Shown: one piece after another, positions 62,401 through 64,000 of the stretch | Layout of the letters: each line of letters starts with the position of its first letter | How positions within the stretch are numbered: position 1 is the first letter of the stretch | Virus record (IMG/VR): IMGVR_UViG_3300035670_000022 | Coordinates: 91,914-155,913 of that record | Length of the DNA: 64,000 nt | From: a virus | Direction: 5' to 3' (one strand) | The notes under the pieces: generated by a model | What the model saw: only the letters and a program-made list of their open reading frames with translations | What the model was told of the DNA's origin: nothing | Database searches by the model: none | Made by a program: the position numbers and the translations under genes

Positions 62401-64000
62401 TAGAAGAATCTTCTATCCTCTCTAGCCTCCCCGGCGGACCAACTACTCCTCGTCCTGGTCCTTCTACAGCTGCCGGCGTTTGGAGAGATAGATTCACAGC
62501 CACTCTGGATGAAATTAGAGATGTTGGCTTTAAGGACTTCTTCAAATATCACTACGGTGGGCAGATTAAGCGAGCAAAAGACTATATAGCTCCTAGAATT
62601 AAGCCTATTCAAACTGCATTATCTAAGGTGACTGACAAGGCTAAGAAGGTTGTTACTGCAGATAATGTCACATTCCTTCTGAACTCAGCCTTTGTTTATC
62701 AGGGATATCAACAGTTAACGAGTCTTGACCCTGCTAGAAATACAGATTTGGAATATGAGACGGCTACTAAGTCTGTCGTTAATCAAAATATAGCGTTGGG
62801 GGTTTCTGCAGTTCTATCTCGCTACGGGTTTGGGAAAGTTCTTGGGGCTACTACTGCGCTGCAAAACTCTGTAGGTGATGGCATCGGCGACTTTTTGACT
62901 GACTATATTACAGGGGGCGATCGAGAAGAAAACAGACAACGGACACGCATGGTAGCCGGTGGAATGTTGGCGATCGGAGGCGGGCTTACTCTACTACAGG
63001 GTTTAGACACAGGAACCGACTTCTTCTCTAGACATGTTGGTCCTAGACTTGCAACCAGAACGAACTGGAAACCTCGTGCCCAGTTTGGTATCAAACTACC
63101 TCCACCAGTTACTTGGACTGGAGAGGGTGCTCGGTTTAACAACTATGGACATGTCGCTTCTAACGTCTTAACTGCTATCGGTAGCATCGGGCATACCGGA
63201 GCTGTTCTTAGTAGAAGCGGGGAAGTAGATAGTGTCATGTCTGGTCAGCGTGCCATTGAACAAGCTCAAAGGGATCAATTCATACAGACCGGTTCTGCTT
63301 TGATGATGATTCCTAGTCCCGCCGGTTTAATAATAGGTGCTGGATACACAGCAATGGGAGTCTTTGGCTTAGATACTAATTTCTCTGCTAGAGCCAATAT
63401 AACCAGACGGTTATCTAGAATGAACCGTCTAACGACATCGAATATGAAGGGTGTCTTAGACGCTGGGGCTAGAGGTCATGCAGTTGGGAAAACAGCTGGT
63501 ATCGTCGGCGGACTTATTGCAGCCAGCCGATATGTAGCTTCTAGCCCAGCGCCTGTTCTAGCCAAAATTGGATTCATTGCTACCTCTGCGTTACTGGCAG
63601 GAGCCATTGGGGGTAACACTGGAGAGTCTCTTGGTTGGGAAGCCTACTTGGGAGAAAAAGGAGATCAAGAAGGTACAGGATGGATGCCTTTAGTTAAAGG
63701 CATATTAGAGCTAGGAGCTGGAGCGCTGCTACAAAAACTTGCTTGGGATGCGACTCGACGCAGAGGTACTCCTCCAGTTACTCCACCTCGCCCTACCTAT
63801 CCGGCACTTCCCGGTTCAGGTCCCTTTCCAATGCTGCCTCCTGCTGGTGGCACAGGTCCAGGAGCGGGGCCTGCACCTTATGCTCCGGGTCCTACACCTA
63901 CCCCTGGTCCTACACCTACCCCCGGACCCACACCATCTGCTCCCCCTAGTCCTTCAAGTACACCTAGACAAGGTCCTTGGACACGGTTTTGGAATTGGGC
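53424..64000 (+). CDS. Second giant protein, partial (at least 3,525 residues), N-terminal PLD-like module
   Basis: The frame is open from the ATG at 53424 to the window edge with no stop. Residues 109-137 (H109-T-K111 and S135-Q-N137) resemble a PLD HKD motif; residues 277-302 resemble a second one that has lost the lysine (H277-Q-N279) and the GSxN serine/asparagine. This parallels the first giant. The rest has about ten hydrophobic Ala/Gly/Leu segments, for example near residues 1093-1118, 1673-1683, 2025-2054 and 2372-2400, alternating with helical charged stretches, which suits a tape-measure protein or an ejected membrane-channel protein. The visible end is Pro/Thr-rich (PTPTPGPTPTPGPTPSAPPS). 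At about 0.15 nm per residue a tape measure this long would imply a tail of over 500 nm, so a different internal virion role is also possible. Confidence 0.8.
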   Translation, partial: MAFERDYTRNLSEGGSVRVGRSNYEATKRFTETLRPGSLSAAEYWLPSDYEEHRGRSEYELYEKVGGRLTFNTAANHEWREQYKRAMESERLESQPYLAEESGQVSMLHTKLLVGVDNRTGEKVVRLDTAEKSRSQNYAADRKDLFIETSHQGVVREAEEVLSQIHSGQTTQYKGKYVRTGLHILEGVNEDAKSAKGAFVVSADINPRQTFIGDESARNADLVGELMDTIVKRSDSDKDFTAAVVSTSGTFSKNKALTGLLARKGIPVSTSASSSLHQNLFLFEDVDEEGTDVVWLTTKRLTGSSPEEVALRITSKEDAELFNYMKNNFFKETQPSINLNVYDIGAFSGLYSPKFSSDDTRRQGAVFLPTRLHDSYFSKYKGAPAPTPYQDYYYSLTGNVPKGASRFWLREMDKQLSPSVGELRGLGILVNRYIDDGLFEEGQGPISTAFRGFGRILDTLTGHYAMKQIYDAQRGKTLKDDVRGLHKQQYAGDPERGFFENLASTTSQMITETASALVFYFGVSHSISMAKSSLETTGLMGILEYANETGGQTFDKDIRGQLYQLLFSQDHVQLFTDVRNFSPTGSFAEDITQFMREIHDYADPGSSASAIPTRQGVSDLNLQMGERLKQHLQANPSVSTSQAMLDLFGYDEAAGTLTFDKRLINEHFGVRGSLRFLSSFRQMDQSNIMNAVLPILQHMVVVGSDPAEQSRYLRSIDELVTLSGQVPTLQFKDNGVLSDTTFVHYGKERMINIARALDKIAEFVPRNPLQHLPGIRAMTGLKELRVKDENGNILDDYSLKGLMNPGFEGLIRKSDSVVRSVQNMYSRGGYKTYKDIRQLFALETEIGRREKLLTQQLLADPHDFKSIGTHVNQLDDLVQEQKGIRAMYRTGLLDALPGNTATDHIRGSLGVLASVFLFDKFLGSTVMDNQGIDLVSQLVYGLGINKDSQYVSDDKATQDWMRATPISQIEYTGTMPYWVKYPTIITSAYAGGHLFYDVVGQSMPGFKSDEARNNVVSFLRNASTSTDVNNPNRFSGSIIVPPSSRNITPNTSVTALATVDDAAKQAHSIFDKALNYVSKPRSSVRFSWFGASVGAVAGLFAMQTTFNAVAAAANLFSHHQSGLKADDNVVASTVITRGIRNYIEKQRIVNGVTQAREAGDNGGLKQAIDKFMASKGDQTPSEGNLNIDEILATVSQRDIARLSTVSYIAESLLRSKDQGGKKVTTFAHQIPNPIFQLAFVSKVDERGNTYSFGAGFQFLPILGTGSIPPFPLALKLRPTQSNREKYAEYALYMGAKNANNDVTKQYYQEKLINDFRARAFSTQMAGGLFTFERDSQFLQALTFAGTSTVLGDMYNRMRQGRAKVDPKTLRGDARNLYKLRVMAESTAQTVEQVVRLSQAPMMSMPNIMLKELARFTGTDDMLRAAGPYARKAAPLLLPLLFAHAATSQGGTYDSLGSGYEAAALAEGRGEAEGGWKQSQWYRIGTTLGLTGYYGFAMQSGDVFSNVSSYYDAKPDGLLGGGLGKTKQRLYSIYQDTAISRFQSFLGQQKTGGVNDALIELVNNLSVADVAQQSASKSAGQTSTSKMREWLGMLSKPIDKVSDDELRSFVLKARAGATTGTTSGAVSVADDYLQELRSSLKATQNLAEPSVFLTSPLRFRMIGRQFVKTTAALGVAGITLAAFTNFLDENRGDNSFLKGLAFGALKLVSGASSMDEENDETLQAYRRALDIKPFTRGVDSSNYLSRVTSFLSGGLFSLTDFLGLTATYKDNPGAFINIFGPVGASQGSNGWRSYVQAQGLAYDFSGSQYTMNQNMMSADFAKSVAAVLQVNSQDPIQSYRAFRGATPRKSAMRVKGSTSRAEQQALAGTSAELARAAEVQAYRAKGLTWQRGRELALDMFEDAMYSGRLESRLGSVSVNTKYKEWTPFDINAVFVHMASPLNLEKGRSFTDRLTKNIKLVGSYLSGGYIKGEHEDPTGLMYNYRRQSAVANPLQSIYGDMFATAADVFDSKEQSGYRQVTSLTGIALFAQATLLLGASAASLSFGLGTAMAALAAFNEGGVIGERLDTIEDRADSIRRRTMQFVKLDDGTGRVVYANRASTKTGAYITNIPNNISNVQVQDYNRALDSINKELAGLVSSNKTSSGTMSRSINHHISLQGVDSTDRAKNIAGDLRAQIKSAYTRQLPSGQTLLDAFGVDEATFDTFLDSRLQSFEVSLLSQLNEFEGDLTPRRALGFVEQAAGVILDVQEGLNSIIGAPDLSINPPAQRKIASKPSWSRLRREERISTRIFAKDLSRRQGEGVFAAREVGQMVEDSGWLGTIRGAAMGALKLGGKALELSQVWYSPFAALTASSVGDPMDRRRASYASAGLLMDSALALGAFGVFGSLSVPLVAGTAAVGLGAYLIDDTFFKGAGFKAIASGFKNLNKPYKRVERALGESIYNITDTPGIKQGLQLLGMPFRQLDPFFTSIHNKAAGTPWAMLTSLFVPHTTESWIEKNAFDNANRRRTAFGDETFERSNYEISEYWRQKNVRRRLRAMDPFETIDSELVHPFLVGRLSSDIDRMTYDRFFDTKGYAERVLAPFGPKPYMSSLLQLAAKRRNQLGDYYIHADYARRRQMRSDFEVLPMLTMGATTLPRANYSFTGSWTGHTHPSFGATIRSLNTLFDAYENTTNRFWAFFKDLGDFAADSVSKLPGINRLSSRFQSTSPALRSGLKQVGIAGAITGIGLLARKLLDKDKRREPDALDAFIVAAPAVAVPTVTAAKSSYDALDDATKLKITNRYNQVAERVSKYTKPVAKYGVMTALSYFLTKPAVNYLWSAFGLDKDKETQEATAPFKTAAEVVATGSGTLIQHHLLKAREFHSGANQVTNVPFAYRLPRIAGRSAVGGMWGALKGYAAFSVVAAGADIVASAFGVDTDSEAYQRKRKGASDLFVSTFATIDFLQFGARINLTNQFTGNAVNLPTSLRKFTQDLLYPLRTATNFIGNALEFVGNLEESSILSSLPGGPTTPRPGPSTAAGVWRDRFTATLDEIRDVGFKDFFKYHYGGQIKRAKDYIAPRIKPIQTALSKVTDKAKKVVTADNVTFLLNSAFVYQGYQQLTSLDPARNTDLEYETATKSVVNQNIALGVSAVLSRYGFGKVLGATTALQNSVGDGIGDFLTDYITGGDREENRQRTRMVAGGMLAIGGGLTLLQGLDTGTDFFSRHVGPRLATRTNWKPRAQFGIKLPPPVTWTGEGARFNNYGHVASNVLTAIGSIGHTGAVLSRSGEVDSVMSGQRAIEQAQRDQFIQTGSALMMIPSPAGLIIGAGYTAMGVFGLDTNFSARANITRRLSRMNRLTTSNMKGVLDAGARGHAVGKTAGIVGGLIAASRYVASSPAPVLAKIGFIATSALLAGAIGGNTGESLGWEAYLGEKGDQEGTGWMPLVKGILELGAGALLQKLAWDATRRRGTPPVTPPRPTYPALPGSGPFPMLPPAGGTGPGAGPAPYAPGPTPTPGPTPTPGPTPSAPPSPSSTPRQGPWTRFWNW
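63891..63938. repeat. Pro-rich direct repeats in the second giant
   Basis: Imperfect 18-bp units encode PTPTPG repeats in the partial giant protein. Such linkers separate domains and are exposed; this suggests another domain lies beyond the window. Confidence 0.75.

Noticed and set aside
1-64000. tRNA genes, rRNA genes, insertion sequences or integrase attachment sites
   Set aside because: No cloverleaf, transposase, integrase or flanking direct repeats were recognised by eye; a tRNAscan-SE or ISfinder run would be needed to exclude short or diverged ones.

Overview
The window is a piece of the genome of a large tailed phage with a contractile tail (myovirus). It holds a portal, prohead protease/scaffold, major capsid protein, very large tail sheath, tail tube, baseplate hub, OB-fold spike, beta-helical spike, gp25-like wedge, baseplate J protein, PAAR-like tip and large terminase. 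No host core metabolism, rRNA or tRNA gene was seen. A cyanobacterial host is a tentative inference from a stand-alone AP2 DNA-binding domain protein and four copies of the cyanobacterial HIP1 octamer GCGATCGC (about one expected by chance).

Layout. (1) 1-1546: small minus-strand genes (a minimal protein-kinase-like protein and an unknown), each bordered by strong hairpins, then a 405-bp divergent spacer with short tandem repeats, a 26-bp palindrome and a TATAAT box. (2) 1547-4992, plus strand: AP2 regulator, Dps-like ferritin with all four ferroxidase ligands, a glycine-rich tail protein, a PAAR-like protein and a pair of overlapping small genes. (3) 19686-4984, minus strand: one operon led by a 3,989-codon gene, then three virion-type genes. 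(4) 19835-22533, plus strand: a gene pair joined by a textbook -1 frameshift site (GGGAAAG), then the portal. (5) 24201-22530, minus strand: SWIM zinc-finger protein, dUTPase and an unknown gene, inserted antisense in the head module. (6) 24279-53424, plus strand: head assembly, neck, sheath, tube, baseplate and terminase; the terminase carries a 145-residue mini-intein. (7) 53424 to the window edge: a second giant reading frame of at least 3,525 codons with no stop.

The most interesting content is the pair of giant proteins, which take up about a third of the window. Both start with what reads as a two-motif phospholipase D (HKD) module, intact in the minus-strand giant and decayed at the second motif in the plus-strand giant. 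The minus-strand giant also has DYDGD at residues 2753-2757, matching the DxDGD metal-binding signature of double-psi beta-barrel RNA polymerases (beta-prime, YonO, crAss-like virion polymerase, cellular RdRP). If real, this would be a virion-delivered giant joining a PLD-type nuclease or lipase with a polymerase-like domain. The plus-strand giant is rich in hydrophobic helices and is the better tape-measure candidate. Gene order is unusual: the tail tube is followed directly by the hub with no chaperone or tape-measure gene between them, the frameshifted chaperone-like pair sits beside the portal, and the terminase lies about 28 kb from the portal.
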